From the NCBI GenBank assembly GCA_021793315.1, contig JAJYSZ010000022.1, positions 1 through 37,268 on the forward strand: a stretch of 37,268 nucleotides of DNA. Reading direction: 5' to 3'. The stretch comes from Bacillota bacterium (GTDB taxonomy: Bacteria > Bacillota > Sulfobacillia > JAJZYS01 > JAJYTV01). The position numbers and the translations under genes are program-made. A model generated the notes under the pieces. That model was given only the letters and a program-made list of their open reading frames with translations, did no database searches and was not told where the DNA came from. Position 1 is the stretch's first letter, and the number at the start of each line of letters is the position of its first letter. Of the stretch, positions 1 through 6,611 are shown piece by piece.

Positions 1-850
1 CCGATCTGTTGCTGCCCTGGACCAACCCCAACTGAATGGCCAGGGCCATCGCACCGTCGGCCCAGCTTGGCACAGGGCCTGAGAGGCCCAACGATGTCGT
101 GCTGTCACTCTGCGCGGCCTGCTGGAGGCCCAGCGAGTTGATCAGCAGAGTGATCGCCTGTGCCCGGGTAAGGGGCCTGTTCGGGTTCGAAAGGCCACCG
201 ATGCCCTGCACGAGACCGTGACTTATGGCCAGCCGAATGGCCTGCAGAGCGAAGGCCGGTGCCTGGGTGAGCAGGCTTGTGTCCTCGACCGTGGACTCGC
301 TTGTCCCACCGGAACCTTGCCAATTCTGCAGCCGGTCGAGCATCGTCAGGAGCTGCGCACCGGTTACCATCGCATTCGGCGAGAACGTCGTCTGCGATGT
401 TCCGCGAACCACTCCCGCCTGGGTGAGAGCGTTCACGGAAGGAGAGGCCCATGCCGCATCACCCATGTCCTTGAACGGGACGGAAATATCCTGACTACCA
501 GTCGAGGCGCCGTACACAGCCTGGTACACCGCTTCGGCGACGGAGATACCCTTCGCATTCGGCTTGTAGGTGCCGATCACGATATGTACGGCATTCGCGA
601 GGGTCGTACCCCTCTCCCCGGCGCTGAGCGCGGCGTACACGGCCTGTGAGACCGCCTGGCCGAACGCGCCGCCGGTACCGGGCTGCGCCGGTTGTCCACC
701 TGCAAGGGTATGGCCTTTGGCGTGGGCGGAGGCGTGCGTAGTTCCCGAGCCTCGACCCGCGGCCATCGCTACGCCACCAAAGGCAGGCAGAATGAGGCCC
801 AGAGATAGACCGAGAAGCAGAACCCACTTGCGCAATTGTGCTCGATTCAC
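1..850 (-). CDS. S-layer homology (SLH) domain surface protein, 3' end outside window
   Basis: Secreted cell-wall-anchored protein. The visible 283 residues start at a GTG placed behind an AAGGGGG ribosome site. Residues 1-30 form a signal peptide (Arg/Lys, a hydrophobic run, then a VAMA cleavage site). A Gly/Ala/His-rich linker and a repeat-like VSQAVYAAL / VAEAVYQAVYG region (about 60-115) follow. Three SLH motifs come next: about 124-178 (FKDMGDAAWASPSVNAL, VVRGT, FSPN), about 193-240 (GLVQG, LTRAQA) and one from about 258 that is cut by the window. SLH triplets in this group bind pyruvylated secondary wall polymer. The gene is alone behind a c-di-GMP riboswitch and terminator, so expression probably follows second-messenger level. 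What else the protein carries beyond the edge is unknown. The family is clear; the specific role is not. Confidence 0.88.
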   Translation of the reverse strand, partial: MNRAQLRKWVLLLGLSLGLILPAFGGVAMAAGRGSGTTHASAHAKGHTLAGGQPAQPGTGGAFGQAVSQAVYAALSAGERGTTLANAVHIVIGTYKPNAKGISVAEAVYQAVYGASTGSQDISVPFKDMGDAAWASPSVNALTQAGVVRGTSQTTFSPNAMVTGAQLLTMLDRLQNWQGSGGTSESTVEDTSLLTQAPAFALQAIRLAISHGLVQGIGGLSNPNRPLTRAQAITLLINSLGLQQAAQSDSTTSLGLSGPVPSWADGAMALAIQLGLVQGSNRS

Positions 851-910
851 TTGCAATCCCCCTTGCCCTGAATGTCGTGTCGCTCGGCTCGAGACTCGCC
901 CCGAAGCTGC

Positions 911-949
911 TTAAAGAAAAACCCGGCGAGGCCATCAAGCCATGCCGGC
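911..949 (-). terminator. Intrinsic terminator of the riboswitch expression platform
   Basis: On the minus strand a stem CCGGC (948-944) pairs with GCCGG (927-923), with an inner GGC/GCC stem. It is followed directly by GTTTTTCTTT. It lies between the c-di-GMP aptamer and the SLH gene start, so it acts as the switch output. Its 3' arm GCCGGGTTT (927-919) is a perfect complement of AAACCCGGC (1040-1032) in the aptamer, giving a ready antiterminator. Confidence 0.8.
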
Positions 950-964
950 GATCCAGACTGTTTC

Positions 965-1050
965 GCTCGGCAACCCGGCTGTCATGGCGCGCGGAGCGCT
1001 TTAGACCCGTGGCTTTGCGTCCCCGGCTTTTGCCGGGTTTGCCTTTGACG
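965..1050 (-). promoter_or_regulatory. Cyclic-di-GMP-I (GEMM-I) riboswitch aptamer
   Basis: The minus-strand RNA shows the GEMM-I core in order: AAAGGCAAACC, a P2 hairpin CCCGGC-AAAA-GCCGGG with the docking tetraloop, GGACGCAAAGCC, a P3 element GGGTCTAAAG...CCATGACAGCC, and the closing GGGTTGCC of P1. The base aligning with the ligand-sensing position 20 of Vc2 appears to be G, which fits c-di-GMP rather than the cGAMP-preferring subtype (A). It lies 115 bases upstream of the SLH gene, with a terminator between. The aptamer strand needed for P1/P2 can instead pair with the terminator 3' arm, so ligand binding is predicted to release the terminator and turn the gene off. The identity is firm; the OFF direction is inference. 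Confidence 0.92.
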
Positions 1051-1217
1051 CCACCTCCATAACTGGAGTCAGCCCATCAGTCCAGACTTACCATCTCCTT
1101 GGGGCATGGCATGGAATACCTTAGATCTTTCGCATCTCCGGATTGGTTTGGGACCGTAGACTGCTGATCTTCTGCGAGTCGTATGGCGGTCGTCCGAAGT
1201 GCGGCCCATGAACAAGG

Positions 1218-1787
1218 TTACGCGCGGCGCTGATCACGCTTGTGGCCGAAGGTTCCCTGTACGCGTCGCGGACTGGCGTGCCGCCGTTTCAGAGCGACGG
1301 CCGCCGAAACCTCCCATGGCCTTCGGCCGATCGGTATGGGACTGTTCACCACCGACGCGGGCGATGGCACCGGCTCGTGCGTCAGGGTGACGCCCGCCTG
1401 CTGGAGGGCCCATACGGCGAGTCCCGAGCAGTCCAGGGTGCGCGAGTTCAGTCGGGCGACCACGGGGATGTGCATCACGTCGCGGAGCAGATCCTCCGCG
1501 GCCATCTGCCAGCCGTAGAACTGTCCAACCTTGCTCTCTACGGCCTCCACGACCTGCCTGCGCTGCAACTCTGTCAACGGCACCCTGTAGAGGTCTCCTG
1601 TCCGCGTATACTTCCCGAGCGGACTCCTGCTGACGTAGGTCAGGGCTTCGACGAGATGGCCGTCGGACACCACGGCGATGTGCGAATAGGGACAGTTGAT
1701 CACCCACGAGATGACGGTGCCGGAGAAGCCGCGGGCGTAGACCGCGATGATGTCGCCTGGCAGCAGGTTGCGGACAGCGTACGCCAT
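1218..1787 (-). CDS. YiiX/YaeF-like permuted papain-type cysteine hydrolase (C92 family)
   Basis: 189-residue protein of the circularly permuted NlpC/P60-like superfamily. The usual order is reversed: His first (YSHIAVV, H36), then an acidic residue (VEAL, E48), with the catalytic Cys late (LDCSGLAVWALQQAG, C120). The opening LLPGDIIAVY and the FYGWQ segment also fit. Members hydrolyse amide bonds in cell-wall peptides or lipids; the substrate here is unknown. There is no signal peptide. The ATG was chosen because GGGAGG lies 7 bases upstream; a longer reading frame has no ribosome site. The basic tail (about 175-189) looks unstructured. The gene is divergent from the carbonic anhydrase gene, and the region between them contains an unusual long-range inverted repeat. 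Confidence 0.82.
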   Translation of the reverse strand: MAYAVRNLLPGDIIAVYARGFSGTVISWVINCPYSHIAVVSDGHLVEALTYVSRSPLGKYTRTGDLYRVPLTELQRRQVVEAVESKVGQFYGWQMAAEDLLRDVMHIPVVARLNSRTLDCSGLAVWALQQAGVTLTHEPVPSPASVVNSPIPIGRRPWEVSAAVALKRRHASPRRVQGTFGHKRDQRRA

Positions 1788-1838
1788 GGCGATTCCTCCC
1801 TTGGGCGAAGCCCGACCTCCTTGAAGGTCGGTAGCGAC

Positions 1839-1960
1839 GCGCCACCTCCGTGCTGCTTGGTGGCACCCGGAACAGGTCATGCGAACCCGTGGTCACCTGA
1901 GATGTATGTTCCTTGGACCCGACTTGCCTCACGTCAGACGCCACCACGTGGAGGTGGCGC
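1839..1960. repeat. Long-range 11-bp inverted repeat with a competing local hairpin in a divergent intergenic region
   Basis: GCGCCACCTCC (1839-1849) is exactly complementary to GGAGGTGGCGC (1950-1960), enclosing 100 bases. The second arm also takes part in a local 7-bp hairpin, CGCCACC (1939-1945) with GGTGGCG (1953-1959). The two folds exclude each other, as in a riboswitch or attenuator. If transcribed leftward, it would be the leader of the YiiX-like gene. A further hairpin CCGACCT/AGGTCGG (1811-1830) lies before that gene's ribosome site. No known riboswitch consensus was recognised. Confidence 0.5.
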
Positions 1961-2075
1961 CGAAACCCGACAATCAGTCGCCAAGACGACAGTTGACAGG
2001 CACGGAGGAGGCCGCTGGGAGCGGTGCGGAGAAAGTGGTCCTCATCCGCAAGCAGTCTCAAGGGGAGGGTCTGAC

Positions 2076-2585
2076 TTGGCGCGTACGCTGCCGCCGCTCA
2101 TCGATCGGCTGCTCAAGGCAAACCGGCGCTTTGTCGACGGGCATCCCGCTATTCCGCAAGATGCAGCACCGAGCGCGCGTCTTGCGGTCGTGACGTGCAT
2201 GGATGTCCGCATCGATCCCCTGCCGCTTCTGGGCCTCGGACTCGGGCAGGCGCACGTGCTGCGCAATGCGGGCGCGCGGGTGACCGACGACGTCCTGCGG
2301 TCCCTCGTGATCTCGCAGCAGGCACTCGGCACAAATGCCGTCATCCTGATGCCGCACGAGGGTTGCGGTGTCCTCGGCCTTGACGTCGCCACCTTGCGGC
2401 CGCGCTCCGCGGCGCCGCAAGGTCGCGTGCCTGCCCTCGAGTTCCATGCGATGCAGGAGATCGAGACGGCATTGGCCCAGGATCTGCGCCTTCTGCGCGA
2501 GAGTCCTTGGATCGGTCCGGACGTGGAGATCCACGGCTTCATCCTTGACGTCGCCCGCGGCGCCATTCGGTATCCTGGCTTGTAA
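2076..2585 (+). CDS. Beta-class carbonic anhydrase
   Basis: Zinc enzyme interconverting CO2 and bicarbonate in the cytoplasm, 169 residues. The signature residues are all present: C41-x-D43-x-R45 (CMDVR) and H94-x-x-C97 (HEGC), giving the Cys/His/Cys zinc site and the Asp-Arg dyad, plus RNAGARVTDDVLRSL typical of the short bacterial branch. The start is TTG, 7 bases behind AGGGGAGG. A much longer upstream open frame is antisense to the YiiX-like gene and is rejected. No operon partner is obvious, since the next gene (Mn exporter) follows after 181 bases. The family is firm. Confidence 0.93.
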   Translation: MARTLPPLIDRLLKANRRFVDGHPAIPQDAAPSARLAVVTCMDVRIDPLPLLGLGLGQAHVLRNAGARVTDDVLRSLVISQQALGTNAVILMPHEGCGVLGLDVATLRPRSAAPQGRVPALEFHAMQEIETALAQDLRLLRESPWIGPDVEIHGFILDVARGAIRYPGL

Positions 2586-2618
2586 CCATTCCTGTCGCTC
2601 CGGCGGGCAGCGACGCGT

Positions 2619-2687
2619 GGCCTCGTCAGGGCATGGTGATCGCACGCGAGGAGCCAACCCACGGGGCGAACTGGTGTCGGCGAGGCC
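2619..2687 (+). repeat. Inverted repeat in the leader of the mntP-like gene
   Basis: GGCCTCG (2619-2625) pairs with CGAGGCC (2681-2687) across 55 bases, ending 79 bases before the Mn-exporter start. The position invites comparison with the Mn-sensing yybP-ykoY riboswitch, but the GGGGAGUAG hallmark of that class is not visible. The function is open. Confidence 0.3.
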
Positions 2688-2766
2688 TTAGGTGGAGTGA
2701 CCCACCCGCCGCCGGACTTGCGAATATGGATGATAAGGAACACAACATGCCGCAAGGAAGATTTTC

Positions 2767-3366
2767 GTGAGCGGTTGGGCTGTACTCGCGATCGTTCCGG
2801 CGTTCGGCATCGACACGCTCGTGGTCGCAGCGGGACTAGGCGCGGCAGGCGTGGCGGATCGCCGCCGCCTCGCCCTGGTCATCGCCCTGTTCGAAGGCCT
2901 GATGCCGCTCGTGGGCGCCTGCGTGGGCAACTGGCTCGGCGGGCTCGTTGCGGGGTACGCCGTCTGGGCCGCCGCTGTGCTGCTCGGACTGTTGGGCGTC
3001 TACGAGATCGTCGAAGGGCTCCGGGATCTGCAACGCGGCGATGACGATGGTGAAGACGAAGCCGCCGAACGGGTAGCGGCGCTCGAGCGCAAGCTGGTCG
3101 GTGCAGGGCTGATCGTCGCCGGGCTGAGCGTCAGCATGGATGAGCTGGCCGCAGGACTCGCCGCCGGGGCGGCGGAGTTGCCGCTTGCCCTGCTGGTGCC
3201 GGCGCTGGCGCTGCAAGCGGGGATCTTCACGTATCTCGGCCTGCACGCCGGACACCGGATCCGCCACCTGGCTGGGCGCTATGGGGAGGCCGTGGCGGGC
3301 ATTGCATTGATCCTGGCCGCCGTCGTCGTCGTCGCGCTGGCTCGGCACCAGATCGGTCTCGCCTAG
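2767..3366 (+). CDS. MntP/YtaF-type manganese efflux pump
   Basis: 199-residue inner-membrane protein with six predicted hydrophobic segments in two related halves. Each half carries the conserved acidic motif of the family: FGIDTLVVA (D16) and SVSMDELAAGL (D125), matching the paired Asp residues known to be needed for Mn2+ export in E. coli MntP. A charged loop (GDDDGEDEAAER, about 91-102) lies between the halves. The GTG start has AAGGAAG upstream; the nearest ATG runs into a stop after seven codons. It exports excess Mn2+ and related divalent cations. The YtaF sporulation branch of the same family is the main alternative. The upstream leader contains a long-range stem. Confidence 0.85.
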   Translation: MSGWAVLAIVPAFGIDTLVVAAGLGAAGVADRRRLALVIALFEGLMPLVGACVGNWLGGLVAGYAVWAAAVLLGLLGVYEIVEGLRDLQRGDDDGEDEAAERVAALERKLVGAGLIVAGLSVSMDELAAGLAAGAAELPLALLVPALALQAGIFTYLGLHAGHRIRHLAGRYGEAVAGIALILAAVVVVALARHQIGLA

Positions 3367-3498
3367 CTGGTGCCCGTGGCCGCTCGGCCCGCTGGCAGCC
3401 CCGCTTTCGTCGTCCGCGCGCCGCGCATTGGTGGGCCGCCGTGACCGCCTTAGGCCGTCGCGATCGCCCCGAAACGCAAGCACCTTCCACTGTGCCGT

Positions 3499-4410
3499 TC
3501 AGGGAGAGGGCGCGGCCAAGAAGGCGAGCACTTCCTCCGCGAACCGCCCGGATTCTTCCATGTGGGCGAAGTGGCCGCTCGCTTCGTATACGTGCAGTTC
3601 GCTGTCCGGCTTGGCCGCGAGGAAGCCGGCGATCTGATCGGCAGCGAACACGTTGTCGTAGCGTCCCTTGATCAGCAGCGTCCTGTGCAGCAGCCCGCCG
3701 AGGTGCCCGATGAGCGGCCTGAAGATCTCACCTTCCTGGATCAGCCTCGCCTGGTGGACACCGCCGCGCCGCCACCAGTCTGCCGGGAACGGGGCCGCCT
3801 CGCTCACTTCATCCACGATGCGCCTGCGCTCGCCATGGATGTAGAGATCGTCTCGCCGCACGCCGAGCCCCGCGAGCCATCGCGTCAGCTCGTCCCAGAG
3901 GTAGGCCGGCGGCGTATCCGCGGGCGCGTCTGCCGAGGCGAGACAGGACCGGGCGCTCGCCCGGTCGTCCGCGGCCGCATACGCCAATGCGGCGGCGGTG
4001 AGGAGCGAGCGCGCCGAGGACGCGGGGTCCAAAGATGCGTTCTCGAGCACCAGACGATCCACCGCCGCCGGGTGTGTCAGGGCATACCGCACCGCAAGGT
4101 AGCCGCCGAACGAATGCCCGATCAGCGACCAGCGCTCGATCCCGAGAGCGTGGCGCAGTGCCTCGGCGTCGGCCACGAGGTCCATGACGCCCAAGGGTTC
4201 ACCGTCAGGGAGCGGGGCTGATCGCAATACACCGCGCTGGTCCATGGTGACCAGATGAAGGCCGCCCTCAAGGCGAGGTGCCTGGAACGTTTCGAAGTGG
4301 TATGCACCCATGCCGGGGCCGCCATGCAGGGAAAGGACGCTGGGCTTGGCCGCCGAGCCGAACTCCTCGCTGTGCAGCAGGTGACCGCCGATCCGTCGGT
4401 CGTTTCCCAT
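3499..4410 (-). CDS. Alpha/beta hydrolase, proline iminopeptidase-like (S33 family)
   Basis: 303-residue serine hydrolase. It has HGGPG (29-33, oxyanion hole), MDQRG (56-60), the nucleophile elbow GHSFGG (S100), an acid in KGRYDNVF and the catalytic His in EASGHFAHMEE. A helical cap spans about 130-230. HGGPG with DQRG is the hallmark of prolyl aminopeptidases and related amidases or esterases, but substrate cannot be read from sequence. The ATG sits behind GGAGGGG. It is divergent from an ArsR-type regulator, with interlocking promoters and a shared inverted repeat, so it is the likely regulated partner. Its 3' end faces mntP without a clear terminator. Confidence 0.87.
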   Translation of the reverse strand: MGNDRRIGGHLLHSEEFGSAAKPSVLSLHGGPGMGAYHFETFQAPRLEGGLHLVTMDQRGVLRSAPLPDGEPLGVMDLVADAEALRHALGIERWSLIGHSFGGYLAVRYALTHPAAVDRLVLENASLDPASSARSLLTAAALAYAAADDRASARSCLASADAPADTPPAYLWDELTRWLAGLGVRRDDLYIHGERRRIVDEVSEAAPFPADWWRRGGVHQARLIQEGEIFRPLIGHLGGLLHRTLLIKGRYDNVFAADQIAGFLAAKPDSELHVYEASGHFAHMEESGRFAEEVLAFLAAPSP

Positions 4411-4435
4411 TTGGTCCCCTCCGGTATAACAGTGA

Positions 4436-4464
4436 TACTACGGTAGCATCGGGTAACGGTAGTA
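4436..4464. promoter_or_regulatory. Candidate ArsR-type operator
   Basis: TACTAC (4436-4441) and GTAGTA (4459-4464) form an inverted repeat, interleaved with a second one, GTAGC (4444-4448) and GCTAC (4474-4478). The site lies over both divergent promoters, where a repressor would shut off both genes. Confidence 0.45.
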
Positions 4465-4468
4465 GCAA
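4440..4468 (-). promoter_or_regulatory. Promoter of the alpha/beta hydrolase gene
   Basis: Minus strand: -35 TTGCTA (4468-4463), 17-bp spacer, extended -10 TGCTACCGT with -10 TACCGT (4445-4440). The predicted start point near 4433 leaves a short leader that includes the GGAGGGG ribosome site. Confidence 0.55.
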
Positions 4469-4481
4469 CCTGTGCTACAGT
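4453..4481 (+). promoter_or_regulatory. Promoter of the ArsR-type gene (leaderless layout)
   Basis: Weak -35 GTAACG (4453-4458), 17-bp spacer and extended -10 TG-C-TACAGT (-10 at 4476-4481). Exactly six bases separate it from the ATG at 4488, so transcription should begin at the start codon itself. Confidence 0.5.
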
Positions 4482-4487
4482 ACAATC

Positions 4488-5159
4488 ATGGACGATCTCA
4501 AGACCCTGCTGCGCAACTACCTGGATGCGCTTTCGGATCCGACGCGGGCCAACCTTGTCTTCGAGCTGGAGGCGGCGGAGGAACTCACCGCGACGCAGCT
4601 CGCCAGGCGCCTGGGCCTCAGCGTCAACAACGTCTACCACCACATCCGGGTGCTCAACCGCCTTGGGGTACTCGCAGAGCCACGCATCGTGCCCGGACCC
4701 ACCTACGTCGAGAAGTACTATCGTGTGCTCCCTGCGATCACGAGAGCCTTGGGTCCTGACTGGTACGACGAGGCGTCCAGAGAGCTTTCGGTGGAGGAGC
4801 GGCAGGTGCGCTGGGCAGCGTTCTGCGCACAAGTGGGACAGCTGATGCTGCGTGCGGCGGAGCGCTACGCAGCGATGCCGCCCGAAGTGTGGGAACGGAC
4901 GGTGCTTGCGCCCAAGGCCGGCATGATCTCCTTGCGACTGCTGTCCGAGCGACAGTACCAGGCCGACCTCGCCAAGCTCCGGGAGGTCGTGCATCAGGAA
5001 TCTGCGCCGGGCGACGAGGGACAGCAGGTAATGATCATCGCAGGGCTGCCGGAGCTGATGCGCATCGGGCCCGTGGGAGAAGTGGCTGGCCCACCCGCCG
5101 AGCGCCGGGCCCAGGGTGGAACGCGCGATTCGGGACGGCGGCAATCGGATAGGAAGTGA
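4488..5159 (+). CDS. ArsR-like winged-helix transcriptional regulator
   Basis: 223-residue regulator. The winged HTH occupies about 1-85: ALSDPTRANLVFELEAAEELTATQLARRLGLSVNNVYHHIRVLNRLGVL, the pattern of ArsR/HTH_20 proteins, with a recognition helix VNNVYHHIRVL and a wing around PGPTYVEKYYRV. No Cys metal site is seen. The C-terminal half (about 95-200) is a helical effector or dimer region of unknown ligand, and the last 25 residues are basic and probably disordered. There is no ribosome site before the ATG; the extended -10 six bases upstream implies a leaderless mRNA. It probably represses itself and the divergent hydrolase gene. Confidence 0.82.
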   Translation: MDDLKTLLRNYLDALSDPTRANLVFELEAAEELTATQLARRLGLSVNNVYHHIRVLNRLGVLAEPRIVPGPTYVEKYYRVLPAITRALGPDWYDEASRELSVEERQVRWAAFCAQVGQLMLRAAERYAAMPPEVWERTVLAPKAGMISLRLLSERQYQADLAKLREVVHQESAPGDEGQQVMIIAGLPELMRIGPVGEVAGPPAERRAQGGTRDSGRRQSDRK

Positions 5160-5204
5160 CCTTTCGCCTCGTGCTGCAGGCTCTGCGCCAACGTGTGGCG
5201 GCCC

Positions 5205-5235
5205 TGGACCCTCACGCAACGTAAGAGTGTAGCGT
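5205..5235 (+). promoter_or_regulatory. MerR-type promoter with long spacer
   Basis: -35-like TGGACC (5205-5210), a 19-bp spacer and -10-like TAGCGT (5230-5235). The spacer contains the dyad CTCACG-CAA-CGTAAG. A 19-bp spacer with the dyad between the boxes is the classic architecture of MerR-family autoregulated promoters. Confidence 0.5.
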
Positions 5236-5276
5236 CGTACTGCAGCCAAGGGAGCATCGATGGGAGGCAGGCGGGC

Positions 5277-6023
5277 GTGGGCCATACGGTGAAGGCGGTC
5301 GCTCAGCTCGCAGGCGTGACCATCCGCACCCTGCATCACTACGACGCAATCGGCCTGGTGCGGCCGGGCGAGCGGACCGAGTCCGGCTACCGGGTGTACG
5401 GCCGGCGCGATCTCGAACGCCTGCAGCAGGTCCTGTTCTTCAAGGAGCTTGGCTTTGGTCTGGCGGAGATCAAGGAGATCCTCGAGCGGCCGGACTTCGA
5501 CCGGAGGCAGGCCCTCTTGGACCATCGCGAGCTCCTGACGCACCGCAAGGATCGCATCGAGCGGCTGATCAAGGCTGTGGAGCAGACGCTCGAAAGCATG
5601 GAGGAGGGGACGATGTTGGAAGAGAGCGTCTGGTTCGACGGCTTCGACCATAGCCGGTACGAGGAGGAGGCCCGCCAGCGCTGGGGCCACACGGACGCGT
5701 ATCGGGAATCGCGCGAACGCACGGCGGCCTACACGGAGGCAGACTGGAGCGGGGTGGCAGCCGAGCAGACCGGCATTCTCAAGGAGATCGCCGCCCTTGC
5801 CGACCGGCGGCCGGACGATCCGGACGTGCTGCAGACGATCGGTCGGATGCACAGCCTCATCAGCGAGCGCTTCTACGCGTGTTCGGTCGAGATGTTCCGC
5901 GGGATCGGCGAACTCGCTGTCACGGACAGCCGCTTCACGGCAACCTACGAAAAGCTGAGGCCCGGCCTCGCCGCCTTCTATGCTTCGGCGGTCCGCGCCT
6001 ACTGCGACCGGTCCCAAACTTAG
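5277..6023 (+). CDS. MerR-family regulator with TipAS antibiotic-recognition domain
   Basis: 248 residues, close to full-length TipAL. The N-terminal MerR HTH (VKAVAQLAGVTIRTLHHYDAIGLVRPGERTESGYRVY) is followed by the dimer coiled coil (about 70-115). The all-helical TipAS domain (about 120-245) includes ERFYACSVEMFRGIG, and its Cys aligns with the residue that captures thiopeptides in TipA. The family activates its own and multidrug-response promoters when bound to ligand. The GTG start was chosen because it gives the standard GHTVKAVA opening behind GGGAGG. A 19-bp-spacer promoter precedes it and a strong hairpin follows. No drug pump is adjacent, so it may chiefly act on itself or remote genes; a TipAS-like short form from an internal start is possible. 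Confidence 0.9.
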   Translation: MGHTVKAVAQLAGVTIRTLHHYDAIGLVRPGERTESGYRVYGRRDLERLQQVLFFKELGFGLAEIKEILERPDFDRRQALLDHRELLTHRKDRIERLIKAVEQTLESMEEGTMLEESVWFDGFDHSRYEEEARQRWGHTDAYRESRERTAAYTEADWSGVAAEQTGILKEIAALADRRPDDPDVLQTIGRMHSLISERFYACSVEMFRGIGELAVTDSRFTATYEKLRPGLAAFYASAVRAYCDRSQT

Positions 6024-6035
6024 CGGGAAGGAACG

Positions 6036-6075
6036 CAAGGGAGCAGGGCCGGCTTCGGCCAGCCTCGCTCCCTTG
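6036..6075. terminator. Hairpin terminator between convergent genes
   Basis: CAAGGGAGC (6036-6044) pairs perfectly with GCTCCCTTG (6067-6075), with a second GGCCGG/CCGGCC-like stem in the loop. It lies between the ends of the MerR gene and ogt and can serve both. There is no long U tract. Confidence 0.6.
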
Positions 6076-6077
6076 TC

Positions 6078-6611
6078 TCAAGCCGGCCCTACCCCTTCAT
6101 GGGCCAGCAGCCACCGCTTTCGCGGCAGGCCCCAGCCATAGCCCGTCAGGCTCCCGTCCTGGCCGATGACGCGATGACACGGGATGATCAGGGAGATCGG
6201 ATTGCGGCCGTTCGCCAGCCCAACCGCCCGGGCGGCCGTGGGCCGGCCGATGGCGGCCGCGATCTCCCCGTAGCTCCTGGTCTCGCCATAGGGGATGGCG
6301 AGAAGGGTTGCCCAGACGGCAAGCTGAAACGGGGTCCCACGCGGGGCGAGCGGCACGGAAAAGGTCCGGAGGTCTCCCGCGAAGTATCTCTCGAGTTCCT
6401 GGCGCACAACCTGGAACGTCGCGTCGTCGCGCCGCAGCGGGCTGGCGATGCCGGACGTAGGTGGCGCGCTCTCCAGGTAGAGGCCGGTCAGGGACTCGCC
6501 GTCGCCGAGGAGCAAGAGGTCGCCGACAGGGCTTTGCAGCACGCTGAAGGAGACATCGGCCTGCGGTGCGGCAAACGGGTAGGCGGCTCCCGATCGCTTG
6601 ATACCAGTCAT
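6078..6611 (-). CDS. ogt: Methylated-DNA--protein-cysteine methyltransferase (O6-alkylguanine repair)
   Basis: 177-residue suicide repair protein transferring alkyl groups from O6-alkylguanine to its own Cys. It has an N-terminal ribonuclease-like domain (about 20-80), a wing/helix region (PFQLAVWATLLAIPYGETRSYGEIAAAIG), and the acceptor motif IIPCHRVIG with C145. The ATG overlaps the stop of the Ada/AlkA gene (ATGA), and an AGAGGAG site lies inside that gene, so the pair is translationally coupled. The operon pairs phosphotriester sensing, base excision and direct reversal. Longer starts have no ribosome site. Confidence 0.94.
   Translation of the reverse strand: MTGIKRSGAAYPFAAPQADVSFSVLQSPVGDLLLLGDGESLTGLYLESAPPTSGIASPLRRDDATFQVVRQELERYFAGDLRTFSVPLAPRGTPFQLAVWATLLAIPYGETRSYGEIAAAIGRPTAARAVGLANGRNPISLIIPCHRVIGQDGSLTGYGWGLPRKRWLLAHEGVGPA

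Noticed and set aside
1051-1217. Promoter for the c-di-GMP riboswitch transcript
   Set aside because: A promoter must lie here on the minus strand, but no -35/-10 pair with acceptable boxes and spacing could be picked with confidence.
1853-1875. T-box-like string GGTGGCACCCGG
   Set aside because: It resembles the T-box core, but no specifier stem, no terminator and no amino-acid-related gene follow.
1242-2585. Long open frame through the region upstream of carbonic anhydrase
   Set aside because: Its first 270 codons are antisense to the YiiX-like gene and low in recognisable sequence; the conserved protein starts at the TTG at 2076 behind a good ribosome site.
2619-2700. yybP-ykoY manganese riboswitch upstream of mntP
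   Set aside because: Expected by gene context, but the conserved GGGGAGUAG loop is absent; kept only as an unexplained stem.
4423-4431. TGTTATACC as the hydrolase -10
   Set aside because: It would start the transcript at about 4416 and leave most of the ribosome site out of the mRNA; the promoter at 4440-4468 fits better.
4122-6038. 638-codon minus-strand open frame
   Set aside because: It is antisense to the ArsR and MerR genes and partly to the hydrolase; GC-rich codon bias leaves such shadows open. The sequence has no family features.
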